Source: Allomyces arbusculus
Taxonomy: Eukaryota; Blastocladiomycota; Blastocladiomycetes; Blastocladiales; Blastocladiaceae
Assembly: GCA_027604705.1 (NCBI GenBank)
Contig: JADHYV010000009.1
Coordinates: forward strand, 434,001-498,000
Length of the DNA stretch: 64,000 nucleotides
Direction: 5' to 3'
Below are positions 48,757 through 59,506 of the stretch, piece by piece (within the stretch, counting starts at the first letter, position 1; each line of letters starts with the position of its first letter). A model generated the notes under the pieces. It had not been told where the DNA came from. It searched no databases and saw nothing but the letters and a program-made list of their open reading frames with translations. The position numbers and the translations under genes are program-made.

Positions 48757-49766
48757 CTACAAGCGCGCACGCGCCTTGCGCGCGCGGTGCGATGTCGACT
48801 TCTTGGCAGCAGTTGGCTTGGTCGACTTGGTCTTGCCGATCTTCTTAGGGTGGTACTGGTAGTTTGGGTACGCCTCCTGATGCCGCTTCTTCTCCTCCTC
48901 AAACTTGTCCTTGTAGAACTGCTTGACATCGTCCGACTCTTGGTGCCAAAGTGCGCCAAGCAGCCGGTTGAGCTCCTGCCTGCGCTTCGGAGGGTTGACG
49001 AGCTGCGCCGACTTCGCTTCCTTGTACAAGAAGAACTGGTTCTTGGGGCGCTTGGGGGGCGGAATCACCGGTTCCTCGAGGTCGTGGTTGAGAGCACTGG
49101 CCTCGTCGTCGTGGTCGTTGGCGGGAGCGTCGGGCACGACAACCGGGGTGGCTTGCTGACCCCAAGTCGACCCGGCAGTCGGAGCAGTGGCGGGGGCGGC
49201 AGCGACCGAGTCCCACGGGTGCGCAACTTGGTAATGGTATGGGATCGAGCTGTTGAGTGGCGCGCCGCCGGCCGGAGCTTGGTGTGGCATGTTGCCGCTC
49301 TCGGAGACTGGCGACAATGGTGAAAGCGAGACGAGGTCTGGGTTGCCGACGAGGTCAAACCCGGGAACGTTCCTGGACAAAACCACTTCGTAAATCGAGA
49401 TTGATGGAGGCGAAACGAAATTTTCCCCACGCACAGGATCGGCATCTGGCCCGGGCCGCCGGGAACAAAGTATGGGTAACGCGGCGCCGGAGGCGTCGCG
49501 AAGACGACATAGACCAAGCCGGTGCCAGGCGGTGCAGGAAAACCGGGCGGCGCAGGAAAACCGGGCGGCGCAGGAAGAAACGCGCCGTCGCTTGGGTCCC
49601 GAGCGTCGTCGAATTGCGGCGACAGTTGGCGGCCAGGGTAGCACTCGAGCGGGTAGCTCGCGGGCGGCGGCGTCACAGGCGAGAAGCGATGGATCGCATC
49701 CGGGGCAGGACACGGCATCGGACCGCTGTTGCCCGTCTTCGAGGTACTCCATGGACCAGTCGCCAT
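48757..49766 (-). CDS. HMG-box (SOX/MATA-type) DNA-binding protein
   Basis: Two exons: 49435-49766 and 48757-49372. The intron 49373-49434 uses donor GTGCGT and acceptor CCAG; the joined frame is exactly 316 codons. The N-terminal half is Pro/Gly-rich, with a three-fold Pro-Gly-Phe-Pro-Ala-Pro repeat coded by an 18-bp tandem. Near the C-terminus sits a single HMG box: PPKRPKNQFFLYKEAKSAQL, RRQELNRLLGALWHQESDD, KQFYKDKFEEEKKRHQEAYP, then NYQYHPKK. The YPNYQYHPKK end is typical of sequence-specific SOX/MATA boxes. A basic tail RARKARARL follows. It should bend DNA as a transcription factor; a role in mating or development is possible but not shown. The proposed ATG lies inside a tandem repeat, so the start is uncertain. 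A longer open frame upstream to 50349 changes frame between repeat copies and was not used. Confidence 0.72.
49537..49590. repeat. 18-bp tandem coding Pro-Gly-Phe-Pro-Ala-Pro
   Basis: About two and a half copies of GCAGGAAAACCGGGCGGC on the plus strand. They lie inside exon 1 of the HMG gene and code a PGFPAP repeat on the minus strand. The unit length is a multiple of three, so copy-number change keeps the frame. Confidence 0.75.
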
Positions 49767-50280
49767 TGTTGCTGATCGTCGAAAGGGCGCGGTGTCGTCG
49801 TCGCGGGCGGATGGGGTCTTTGATGGAGAGAGAAGAGAGATTCGTCGGCTGGCCGCCGCTTTGATGGGGAGGAGGATGAAAGAGCCCGGTCCGGTCCTTT
49901 ACAGTAAGCCCGTCAAAAGGTATCATCGTGCGTGTGGGGTCCAACGGTGAGAAGCGACGGATCGCGTCCAAGGCAGGACGCGGCATTGGGCCGCTCACGA
50001 GGCTGAGCCCGTCTTCGAGTGACTCCATGGACCAGTCGCTATTGCTGCTCATTGTCGAAAGGGCGAGGTGCCGTCGTGGCGGGCGGACGGGGTCTTTGAT
50101 GGAGAGAGAAGAGAGTTTGACGGCTGGCCGCCGCTTTGATCGCCGCTTTGATGGGAGGAGGAGGAAAGAGCCCGGTCCTTTGTGCCCGCTTTGATCGCCG
50201 CTTTGATGGGAGGACGAGGAAAGAGCCCGGTCCTTTGCAGCAAGTCCGTCAAAGGTACCATCATGTGGGGTCCAACCGTG
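49681..50280. repeat. Degenerate tandem-repeat array at the HMG-gene promoter and start
   Basis: Two long copies start at about 49681 and 49949 (GAGAAGCGATGGATCGC / GAGAAGCGACGGATCGC). A third, partial copy ends near 50277 (GTGGGGTCCAACCGTGAGAG). The first period is about 268 bp. The second is about 330 bp because a 56-bp subunit (CGCCGCTTTGATGGGAGGA, then AAAGAGCCCGGTCCTTTG) is itself doubled at about 50135-50240. Copies differ by scattered substitutions and small indels that change the reading frame. The array fills most of the 674 bp between the HMG start and the WD40 gene's stop. The proposed HMG start codon lies in the first copy. Confidence 0.85.
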
Positions 50281-50440
50281 AGAGAACGACCATATATGCT
50301 GCTTGGTCGCGTTGCGGCGGAGCAGGCGGCGGCTGTTGGTCGCGGTCACATGCGCAGCAAAGCGTCGCCCATTACTGGTGTCAGGGGTGAACCGGGGGCA
50401 AACGGCGTGTGCCCATGCCTATACATTACTCGCTGTCAAA

Positions 50441-53054
50441 CTACATTGATACAAATCCAAGTCCGTGATCAAACCCAAGGGACAGCAGCATGCGTCGATG
50501 CGGCGCAAACGCGACCGCCGACACGCGGTTCTCGCGGTGCACGCCCTGCACCGTCTGCGTCGGGTGCACGAACCGGTCCATTTGCTGGTTCGCGGCGCGG
50601 TAGTGCGCAGCCACGTAGCGCAGGTCCCACAAGTTGACTGCCGCGTGCTCGGCGCCCGCCGCAAAGTAGTGCGCGTCATACGGGTCGAGCGCGCACGTGG
50701 TATACGCCGACATGTTCTTGTCGGTGACAACGCCAAACGTGCCCGTCACGCACGGCCGGAAATCCGACCGGTCCACGAGCCGCTTGTCGCACACGGCAAA
50801 CTGCGACTCTTGCGCGGCCAGCGCAATCACCAGCAGGTTTGTATCGACCGACGACTCGAGAATCTGCGTGATGCGCTGCGCGCGCAGCTGAAACGACCAC
50901 CGCGACCGGTCCGCGTCCAGGTCGTACCAGTGCAGCCGCCCATCAGCGCCGCCCGTCCACAAATCAGCACCCGTCAGCGACTGCGCCTGCACGCGCGCCG
51001 TGTGGTGCACCGGCACCTGGAACAGCTTGTAGTGCGTGCGGAACGCCAGCTCCGCCGGCAGGTCGTCGTCGCCGCAGCCGCCCACGTCGAGTTGCCATAG
51101 GTAGGTTTTCTTGTCGCGAATTCCGCTCGTGACGAACCGGAGGGCCTGGTTTCGGTCGGCGGCGACGGCTGAGATGTATGAGTCGTGCATGTCGTACGAG
51201 AAGGCGTGCGTCGTGGCGCGGAATGTGGGCTTGGCGTAGTCGTGCACGTGCACGAGTGTGAGCTTCTGCTTGCTGTCCTTTTCCGTGTTGGCCATGATCA
51301 GGTGGGACGCGCCCAAGGCCGCCATCGACTCGACCTTGGAGTGCCGCAATGCCGTGGCCGCAATGTTGGCAACGTGCTCTTTGGTCGATAAGTCAAAGAA
51401 CCGGATTCCACCGTCCTGAAAATAGAATGAAATGATCGGTTTTTAGATGAGCTCCAACATTCGAATCGAGAAAGTCGAGAACAACACGCACCTGATGAGC
51501 CGTGATCGCGCACTCGGCGGGACCGACCGGGTTCACAATCAGTGCACGGGGTACACGCGTCGCGATGCGCGAAATCAGTTCGGTGCTCTTGATTTGAACT
51601 TTTTGCGGGCGTACGAGCACGGCCGGATTTGCAGCACCAGGGGCTGGAGCAGCAAAAATAGGACTCGCCGCTGGCGGTTCTGGCGAGGCTGCGACCACAG
51701 CAGCCGGTCGTGAAGCCAGTGCTATCTTTGGCCGTGCCGCAACCGCGGCGATCGCGGGAGCGACAACGACGGCAGGTGGCGGAACGAGAGCTGGCGGCGG
51801 CGGTGCCGGTGCCAGTGTGATGACGGGAATGCGCACAGGTTTGATGGCGTGGTACTCGGCGAGTTGTCGCTGCAGGTCGTCGTTGGCCTTGGTGCGCTCC
51901 TGCTCGAGCGCGACGCGTTCCATTTCAAGCTGTTTCATCTGCTCCGTGAGCTGCTTGAGCCGATCGCTTTGGAGCTGAATCGTTTGCATGATCCCTTCAA
52001 TTCGCGTCCACATGGCCTTGGCGGCCGCGGCTGACTCCTCGGCGGCATGAGACGCTGCGTGCGCAGCCGCTTGGGCTGCAGCTTGCCCGGCAGCGGCCGC
52101 GGCGGTGTCGACGGTCGGAACAGCAGGAACAAAACTTGGTGGAGTAACGGTCGCGACGTGGGGAACATGCGGCGGCGTAATTTCGCGCAGGCCAATCGTG
52201 AACGGCTCAGCCTTGGGGGCGGGAACTGCGGCTGGTGGGCTCGTCGTCGATGCCGAAGCGATTTTCGGGTGCGGTTGCCGCTGCTGGTGGTGCTCTTGGT
52301 GCTGCTGCTGCCGCTTCTGGTGCGCATGAGCCTTGTCGTGCCGCTGGTTGTGATGCTGCTGTTGTTGCTGGTGCCGCTGCTGGAGCTGCTTTTGCACATG
52401 CGACCGCTTGGCCGCGGGCGCTTGCTCGTCGTAACCCTGCACGCTCCCACGACGCCGCTTCCCACTGTCGGATCCCGCGACTGACAAAGACGACGATCCT
52501 GGCGTGGCCGCATCCGGGCCGTACGGCAGCCGTTGCGGGAGCGCGTGCGTAGACGGCGTGCCCGGCTGCCCCATTCCCGCGCGTCCGCCCTGGCTTGTTC
52601 TCCTCTCGTGTGGCGGTTGCGGCGGCGGCGGCATGGGCGGCGACGAGTTTTCAGTGAACCGAATATGCTTGGCCGGAGTCGACGCTGAAGCCGAGGACGA
52701 CGACGACGACGACAACGGGCGTATATCCGCAAGTGTTCGAGCAGGTGATGCGGTCCTCGCCGAAGCGCTCGACGCATGCCCGCCGTGGTGCCGGTGTCCC
52801 GTACTGGTCCTTGGCGGTGCGGCGCGCGCTTGCGGCGGTGTCACGATGGGCTTGACGTCGTACGCTTCGTCGTCGCTCGAGTCAATCACGAACAGCGTCG
52901 TAGTGCGAGGCGGGCGTGCAGCCGACGGTAGCGGGGTTTGCGGGGGCATGTTGGCTGCGGAGTGACTCGACACGGCAGCGGCAGGCGCGCGCGCGATCAG
53001 GCGGCGGCGTGGGTCGGTCGGGCGCGACGGGACCTCGATGGGCTGCCCGGTCAT
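50441..53054 (-). CDS. WD40-repeat protein with long disordered N-terminus and SIM-like motif
   Basis: Two exons (51492-53054 and 50441-51415), intron 51416-51491, total 846 codons in perfect phase. The N-terminal 520 residues are mostly disordered. They include a strong SUMO-interacting-motif-like hydrophobic core followed by acid (LFVIDSSDDE, residues 54-63), a Gln/His-rich tract (about 270-310), an Ala-rich stretch and a coiled coil (LQSDRLKQLTEQMKQLEMER and onward, about 360-400). The C-terminal 330 residues form WD40-like blades (GIRFFDLSTKEHVANI, SYISAVAADRNQALRFVTSG, ADLWTGGADGRLHWYDLD, HAAVNLWDLRYVAAHY, VSAVAFAPHRRMLLSLGFDH). I do not recognise a named family. The layout suggests a scaffold recruited to sumoylated partners, but that is inference. 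The start at 53054 is the first ATG after divergent codon use; earlier in-frame starts exist. Confidence 0.72.
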
Positions 53055-53517
53055 GGAGGGCGGGCGCTTGCTCGTGCGTGCGTGCTGGAACTTGCCGGTG
53101 GTGCGATCGTGGTCGTGGTCGTGGTGGCCGTCGTCGAAGGCGGGCAGCCCGGGCGGCGGACGAGCAGCAGAGCGATCGCGAGTGGGATCGATTTGGCAAC
53201 ACGGCACGTGGCCTGAACAACACCTCTCACCGCGTGCGAGACGCGCTTCCTCCACCAAGTCGAATGGAGCGACCGACGTGCGCTGGACCGACCGACGCGC
53301 GTTGTCCACTATGTCCAAGGCCTTCGCGATAAGGCCTGCGCGATGAAGTTTTCGAGCAATAACAAACAGCGAGCGAGCCAACTGAAAATGGGAAATTACA
53401 GCGCAATCTTTTACCAAACAAGCAAATCATGTACAATTGGGAGCGCCAAATTGAAGCAGCACGCCCGCACACCCACCCGCCCTCGCCATCTCCACGCAAC
53501 GACCGGCACCAGCTGGC
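53055..53517. other. Region between WD40 and desaturase genes
   Basis: About 463 bp between two minus-strand genes. The WD40 frame stays open upstream to 53417, so its N-terminus might be longer. No repeats seen. Confidence 0.3.
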
Positions 53518-54902
53518 TCAGTTGTTGAACCAGTAGACGCCCTCCTGGTCGACGGGCTCGACAAACTTGCACGTTGTCCACGACTGCCAAATTGCCTTGG
53601 CAATCGGCGTCTTGTCCATCTTGTAGTAGGGCGTGCCCTTGAGCTTTTCGCGCAGAATTTCGGTCGCCTTAATCGCATTGTAGTGCGGCATCGTCGACCA
53701 AATGTGGTGCACCACGTGCGAGTCGGCAATGTTGTGGAAAAAGTAGTTGAGAATGCCATAGTCGCGGTCGACGGTTGCAACCGCGCCGCGCAAAAACGTG
53801 AACGCGTCGGCCGAGTAGTGCGGCAGGTCCGGGTGCGTGTGCTGCAGGAACGTGATGATCACGAGCCACATGTTCACAAACAGGTACGGGATCACGTAGA
53901 ACTTGACAACGGCAGCGACGCCAAAGACCGACCCGGCGTACCCGAGCAGGCCCAGCATACCAAAGACGCCAATGTTCGACAGAATAATGTCGCCGTAGTT
54001 GCGCGGCTCAAAGAAGGGCGACGACGGGAAGAAGTGCGACGCCCACCCGTACTCTGGGTACTTTTGGCCCGATGTGTTGTTGATGATGTAGGCGGGCCAC
54101 CCAAACGTGAGCATAAACACAATACCGAGCAGACTGAAGAGCGGCGATTCCTGGAGAAGCGAGTCGTGGCCGGCATCGTAGTCGGGCGACTCGTTGCGCT
54201 CGCGCAGCTTCGGGTCCGACGCAATCAGCTCGGCGCGCGTGTGCGGCACAAACACTTGGTCGTTGGTCAAGTGGTTGGTCGCCTTGTGGTGCTTCGAGTG
54301 CGTGATACGCCACGCGTGGTAGGGCACCAGCAGCGCCGTGTGCAGAATGTAGCCGACCGTGTTGTTGAGCGCCTTGGACGACGAGAAGGACTGGTGGCCG
54401 CACTCGTGCGCAATGACCTGCAAACAAGAAGGGGAGTTCGCGTTGGCCAAATGCTCTTGAACCAAGAAATTACTGCCATGTCTGCAACAAATGAAAAACG
54501 CACCCAGATGCCTGTGCAGACAATGCCCTGCGCGACCCAATACGCGGCCCAGAGCATCCACCGCCATGCAGCGCGCGCCGTCACGTCGAGCGGCAACGTC
54601 TCGGAGAACGAGTCAATGTGCATGGCGCCGTAGGCGAGCGCCGCGGCGAGAATCAGGTCGTGGAACGTCCACAGGAACGACTTGAACGCCGACCGCTCAA
54701 ACAAATGCGCCGGAATCGCATCGCGCAGCTCCTTGAGCGACATGTCGATCGGTTGGTACCCGACCTTGTCGGCATTGCGCGCGGGCGTCGCGTACTTGGC
54801 CTTGCCGCCCTTGCCGCCCTTGCCCGCCGATGCGGCACCGCCGCCTCGGCGCTGCGAGAGCGTGTAGTTAGCCACGTCGGAAATCGTCGCTGGTGGCGCC
54901 AT
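53518..54902 (-). CDS. FAD2-like: Delta-12 fatty acid desaturase (oleate desaturase type)
   Basis: Two exons (54504-54902 and 53518-54417), 432 residues, intron GTGCGT...TTTGCAG. The three histidine boxes of membrane desaturases are complete: HECGHQ at the start of exon 2, HSKHH in WRITHSKHHKATNH, and HVVHH in ADSHVVHHIW. Membrane segments lie between them (LFSLLGIVFMLTFGWPAYII, YVIPYLFVNMWLVIITFL). The N-terminus is Gly/Lys-rich and cytosolic. It introduces a double bond into oleoyl chains at the ER with cytochrome b5 as electron donor. The boxes and their spacing match fungal and plant delta-12/omega-3 enzymes. Regioselectivity (delta-12 versus omega-3) cannot be fixed from sequence alone; delta-12 is the likelier call. 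A TATA box lies 200 bp upstream. Confidence 0.92.
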
Positions 54903-55687
54903 GGCTGTAATCGTCGTCGTCGTTCTCGTCGTGGGTCGTTCTGCGTTCGGCCAGATTGCATTAGTGAGCGTGAGGTGCGAGCAGGGCGGCTCTGCAAGCG
55001 TGCTGGGACGACGTACAGCCTGGTCAAAGTCGGCACCAGAACGTCCCCGCACGGCAAAGAGAGCGAGAGGGGGGAACCAGAGCAGCGTCGCGGGCCGTCC
55101 AGCTTTATACACGTTCGCAGCGTGCGGTCAAATGCGCGAGACGTCGGCGCATCCGGTTTTGGTTTTCAATCGGCAACGACCGTGATGCCGGCGGCGGCGG
55201 CGGTGTGCCGTGCGAGTGCTTCTCGGTCACTGGTCCATGGCGCTGCAGCAAGTTTTCGTTTTGGGCCAAGTTGTTTTCGGCCAGGCAGGCATGATGAAGT
55301 GTGTTGTTGTGCTTGGATCTGGTTGGTGGTGCCCCACAGGCGGACCATGGCCCCAACTCGCAGCCTGATCTTCGCCAGCGGTGCGCTTTCGCCCATGCCT
55401 TGAGTAAACTTGGCACCAACGGGGTTCGAACCGCGGGCCTCCGCCGAGGTTGCCCTTCCGATCGAGGATCGCCCCACGCCTGTCATTTCCATCACGTTCT
55501 CGAGACACTGTCTCCATGCTCGAAGTATGACGTGGACGCACGAGCATCGCTCACCGCACGCCAAAGCGTGCCGGACTTGCAGCAGGCGAGCTGGATCTCT
55601 GGTTGTCGAACCACAAATCACTCGACATTGCCGGCAGCGAACTCGCGTGTGCAACCTCCAGCACCTCGAAAGCAACGATTCGATCCA
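54903..55687. other. Divergent region, desaturase / PIN4
   Basis: About 785 bp. It contains the TATAAAG box of the desaturase gene and a B-box-like GGTTCGAACC on the minus strand (about 55420-55430) that does not fold as a tRNA. Confidence 0.35.
55103..55109 (-). promoter_or_regulatory. TATA box of the desaturase gene
   Basis: TATAAAG on the minus strand, about 200 bp upstream of the desaturase ATG. It is the best core-promoter match in the interval. Confidence 0.45.
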
Positions 55688-56560
55688 ATGGCCAAGGGCG
55701 GCAACAAGGGCAAGGGCGGCAGCAAGGGTGGATCGAGTGGCGATGGTGCCGTATCTACTTCAAAAACGCTCGACCGAGAGCGATGTGCACAAGCACAAGC
55801 GGTCAAATTCACTGGAAGGAGTAATGATTAACGGGCTATGGTCCACGAACAAACAGCCGGCTCATCAAGCAAGGGCGGCGACCTGAAGGCCGCGTCAAGC
55901 ATCCGCGTCCGCCATATCTTGTGCGAAAAGCACTCCAAGGTCTGCTGCTTACCTGTAGTCGTGCTTTTGATGACGACCGGACGCGGTGCTGACTCGGTTA
56001 TGATGCGGCCGATAGATTATGGAGGCTCTGAATGCGTTGACTGTGGATAAAACGTCATTTGACAAGGTTCGATGCGCCGTTGCTGTGCATGACCACGTGT
56101 GTACGATACTAAATTGCTCTTTTTGTTTTTGTTGGTGTAGGTCGCGGAAAAGTATTCCGAGGACAAGGCGCGGTCAGGCGCGTGAACACTTTGTGGTCGT
56201 ACGCTTCTTGCATGACCGGACGGCAAACTGACCACGCTTGAAATGTCTAGGTGGGAGCTTGGGCTGGATGACGCGCGGGAGCATGGTCGGCGAGTTCCAA
56301 GGTTCTGGCTACCTACTCGGTTCACGGATTGTGAACGTTTTCCGCCCGCTGACCCCAACACGACGCGTTTGAACAGATGCTGCGTTCAAGCTGACGCCCA
56401 GCACTGTCGGCAACCCCATCTTCACGAACCCGCCCGTGAAGACCAAGTTTGGATACCATATCATCAGTACGTCGTTGCGCATCTTCGCCTCTCTATCCTC
56501 CTGATTGGGCCGACGCTGACCGTGATCTTTGTGTTCCAAGTGGTCGAAGAGCGGAAGTGA
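55688..56560 (+). CDS. PIN4: Parvulin-type peptidyl-prolyl isomerase PIN4/Par14
   Basis: Seven exons: 55688-55745, 55857-55939, 56016-56066, 56141-56177, 56251-56301, 56377-56466, 56541-56560. They sum to 390 nt, or 129 residues, against 131 in human PIN4. The N-terminus is Gly/Lys-rich ([15 protein letters not shown]), as in Par14. The parvulin domain follows family order: [96 protein letters not shown]. The [24 protein letters not shown] and TKFGYH blocks are nearly identical to animals. It isomerises peptidyl-proline bonds and is linked to ribosome biogenesis. Six of the seven exons are under 91 nt. The fourth intron needs a GC donor (CAG|GCGCGT), since no GT donor keeps the conserved RSGGSLGW in frame. 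Confidence 0.93.
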
Positions 56561-56654
56561 GAGGAGGAGAATAAAGGTGAGGAATCATACACTATGGACG
56601 AGAATAATTGGACTGGACAGCAATGCGGGGGACATCGAGTGAGAAAGGAATAAA

Positions 56655-57863
56655 TCAATGGCGGTGGGCCTCGGTCAAGTCAATCTCGGCCAACTCGCCG
56701 AAAAACTCACGGAGCGGACGCATCTGCATGCGCAGGTAGACACCCATGACAGTGAGCGAGACGTGGACGTGTTCGTTACTGCTCAAAATCGCCTCCTTAG
56801 CGACCTTGGTCAGCGTCGTGCGGCCAAACGCGTGGTTCACAATGAAAAGCACCGGTTCCGCGGCCTCGTCCTCGCGCAACTGCACGAGCCCCTTGACGCG
56901 GTAGACGGTATCCTTGCTCAGCGTCCCGAGGAAGGACTCGAATGCCGCAACCGTCGGTGGCGCCTGTGCCTCGTCGCTCACGTTTTGTTTGATTAGAACC
57001 AAATCGACCTCGTTCTCCATGTGATGCTTGTCGAGCCCCGCCGACACGTCCTCGAGGCACGTGCCGTGCGACGCCGAAAAGAGCTTGGTGTCGAGCCCAA
57101 ACACCACGTCGAGACTGAGACCAGGCGAGTACTTGACCTTGGGCGTGTCCTCGTTCAGCTCGTCAATGCGGTCAATGACCAGGTCCACGTCGCGCTCGGT
57201 CGCGAGCTGCCACTTGTTGAGCAAAATCAGGTCCGTGTAGGCTGCCTGCATCTTGGCCGTGTACGACGTGTCTACAAACGGCGGGCGGGTGAACGCGTGA
57301 GCGCACTTGGTCGGGTGGACAAGTCTCGGCAAACACTCAACAGGTCAAATCGGTGGGCACCTTCGTAGCCGCGGAAGTTAACGCAGTCGACGACCGTAAT
57401 GATCGAGTCGAGGTGGAACTTGGGCTCCATTTGCCGGATTTGCCACGCGATCGGCGCCGGGAAGGCGCTCCCGCTCGACTCGATAATAATGCGGTCCGGG
57501 TTGTACTTGGCTATAGCAAATTGCATGATGCATTGTCAGATTTCCACGCGCGCGTTGACGGTCAGGAGCGTGTCGCGCACCTTGCAGCTCCTCGAGCGCA
57601 TTCTTCATTTGGCCGACGAGTACGCAGCACAGACACCCATTGAGCATTTCCGTGACCTTGATTGACCCTTCTTGCGCAAGCAGCGAGTCGACCTCGACCG
57701 ACCCAAACTCGTTTTTCAGCAGGCACACGTTGTAGCCCGCCGTCGACGCGTTGAGCCGATGGATCAGGTCCAGGATAATCGTCGTTTTTCCCGCTCCCAG
57801 GAACCCGGTCACGACTGTGACTTGTACGGGCGCATCGGCTTGATCCAAGTCAGCCGACGACAT
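56655..57863 (-). CDS. CobW/COG0523-family metal-chaperone GTPase
   Basis: ATG at 57861-57863. Three exons are joined at CTGCAAG|GTGCGC...GCTATAG and GGCTACGAAG|GTGCCC...TTTGTAG. G1: VTVVTGFLGAGKTTIILDLI. The hallmark CxCC is present in MLNGCLCCVLVGQM. G3-like region: IIIESSGSAFPAPIAW and SIITVVDCVNFRGY. G4 is NKWQ rather than NKxD. The C-terminal CobW domain has YRVKGLVQL and ends FFGELAEIDLTEAHRH. Family members deliver zinc or other metals to client proteins. It is not the ZNG1 type: no N-terminal CPELVP motif is seen. It matches a fungal clade I cannot name. The client is unknown. Confidence 0.85.
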
Positions 57864-58327
57864 TGTTGCTTGCTGGAGCGTGTTGCCTCCTTGAAAAGCG
57901 TTGAAGCGGCGCGGAGATCGACCTTGGAGCACGACCGTCGGGCCAACGTCACGAGAAGATGCAGCCGGTCCGGGTACTGATCAAATCGAAGCAGCTCGTC
58001 GTCGTTGGTTGTTCGTGGCCGCTGGGTCAGAAGCTGCGACTCCAACAAGGGTGACAAGGACGCGACTTATCGAGATCTTCACCAAGGAGGCTGCAGAAAC
58101 AGGAGACGCTTGCTGTGACCTGGCCGCGAAGCGTCCGCTGCCTCATTTACGCACCTCGTGCCACCTCTCCGGTTCAAACAGCTTGACGCAAACTGTCGCG
58201 GCGATCAAGTCGTTTTGGCCACCGCGACTTGAGTGCGGCAGCGCAAATCCGACCACGCGAAACGAGCACGAGGACGCAACTCCTCGCATTTTGATCTTGG
58301 CAAGCCAGCAATTCCGACCGACCCACC
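57864..58327. other. Divergent promoter region, CobW GTPase / NDUFA1
   Basis: About 464 bp between divergent start codons. No repeats, TATA box or RNA gene recognised. Confidence 0.3.
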
Positions 58328-58869
58328 ATGCCCGTCCCGTTCGAGGCCATTCTTCCGCTCGGCATCATCGCCACGATGTTCATGGTCGGCGGCGCCGGTG
58401 TGGGCGCGCTCCAACGCATCAGCACGCAGGGCAAGGCACGCATCCATCCACAATTGCTCGCCCGCCCTCTCGTGGTTGGCTCGGTTTCCCCGTTTGCGCG
58501 GGACGGCCCCGCTCGAGACCGCGACCCGGCGACCCGGCGACCCAACGCAAACGGCGAGATCCAAGGACAACATTCAGCGAGTTTACCTGTTCGCGTTCTA
58601 AATTGCAACTCCGATGGCGCTTCCCATCCTGTAGCCGCAGCGCATCAACCTCGACGACTGGGACCGCGCGTTCATGGCCCGCAATGAGCGCCTGACGGGG
58701 CACAAGTATGGCCAGTCGGTGCGTAGTGTCTCGACGGATTTTCTCCACCGCACCCGTCGTCTCATTTCTGACGATCGCTCTTGTCGCGTTGTAGGAGAAC
58801 CTCGTTGCACCGGACGAGTTCAATCGGTCAAACCCGATCCACGTTCGGAAGATGTCGCACGTCTTCTAG
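58328..58869 (+). CDS. NDUFA1: Complex I accessory subunit NDUFA1 (MWFE)
   Basis: Three exons: 58328-58435, 58635-58718, 58795-58869, giving 88 residues. The N-terminal membrane helix MPVPFEAILPLGIIATMFMV is of the plant/fungal MWFE type. The conserved core GKPQRINLDDWDRAFMARNE, RLTGHKYGQS follows, then LVAPDEFNRSNPIH. It is a single-pass subunit of the membrane arm of mitochondrial NADH:ubiquinone oxidoreductase. The first intron (199 nt) appears to start with GC (AAG|GCACGC), because joining at that point gives the family GKP-x-R-x-NLDDWDR block without gap. The only nearby GT alternative (58473) would insert about 12 residues not found in relatives. Confidence 0.9.
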
Positions 58870-59506
58870 TTTCCTGATGCCCATTGGTGACGCGCTTGTG
58901 TCAATTTCGTATCGAAGTGCAAATAGTTTGAAACGTGCCCGACCTCGACTGGTTCCGTGCTGCGCAGCTGTCAGTGCCCCGATGCTCGATACTGTCGGGT
59001 TCTCCTGCTTGAACCACGGCATCTTTCCATCGCACAGCGGGAAAGGCGAGCACAGCTGCTGACCAGAGGGCCGAGAGGCTGAGAAGGGAGAAGTGATCAA
59101 CGACGGACCAAACATCTCTTCAGGCATCTCGGCCACCTATCGCTTCCCCAAATCCGCGATAACGCTTCGAAAGCATCCATTTGCCACCATACACTCTTGC
59201 TGCACCAATTGCGAAGGCGCAAACCGGCGCGAGCGACGTGCAGCTGAAGGTACCCACGATATCATAAACGTGACCGCGAAAGGACATCAATTCGAATTCG
59301 AAACTACGCTGGTACGTAAAACACGCATCGCTGCGATCACCACCACTGCAAATTCATCACCGCGCCCGTCAGCATCTGGCACTTGCTGCAAACGATTTCT
59401 CGTCCTCGCTCGAGATCAAGCGTCGTCTTTTCTGCGCTCCTCGACCTTGCTCGACGTCGCTTGACCAAGCGACCCATCCAGTAACCCGTTCACGTCAAGA
59501 TTCAAG
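58870..59506. other. Region upstream of kinesin-2
   Basis: About 640 bp between two plus-strand genes. Motif-free frames only. It should hold the kinesin promoter and leader. Confidence 0.35.

Noticed and set aside
49767-50349. N-terminal extension of the HMG protein up to 50349
   Set aside because: The open frame reads different frames in successive repeat copies because of indels and lacks the splice join that the downstream exons support.
55405-55480. tRNA-like sequence on the minus strand (B-box GGTTCGAACCCC)
   Set aside because: The T-arm stem does not pair (at least three mismatches), no matching acceptor stem or A box could be laid out, and a 5' end could not be found.
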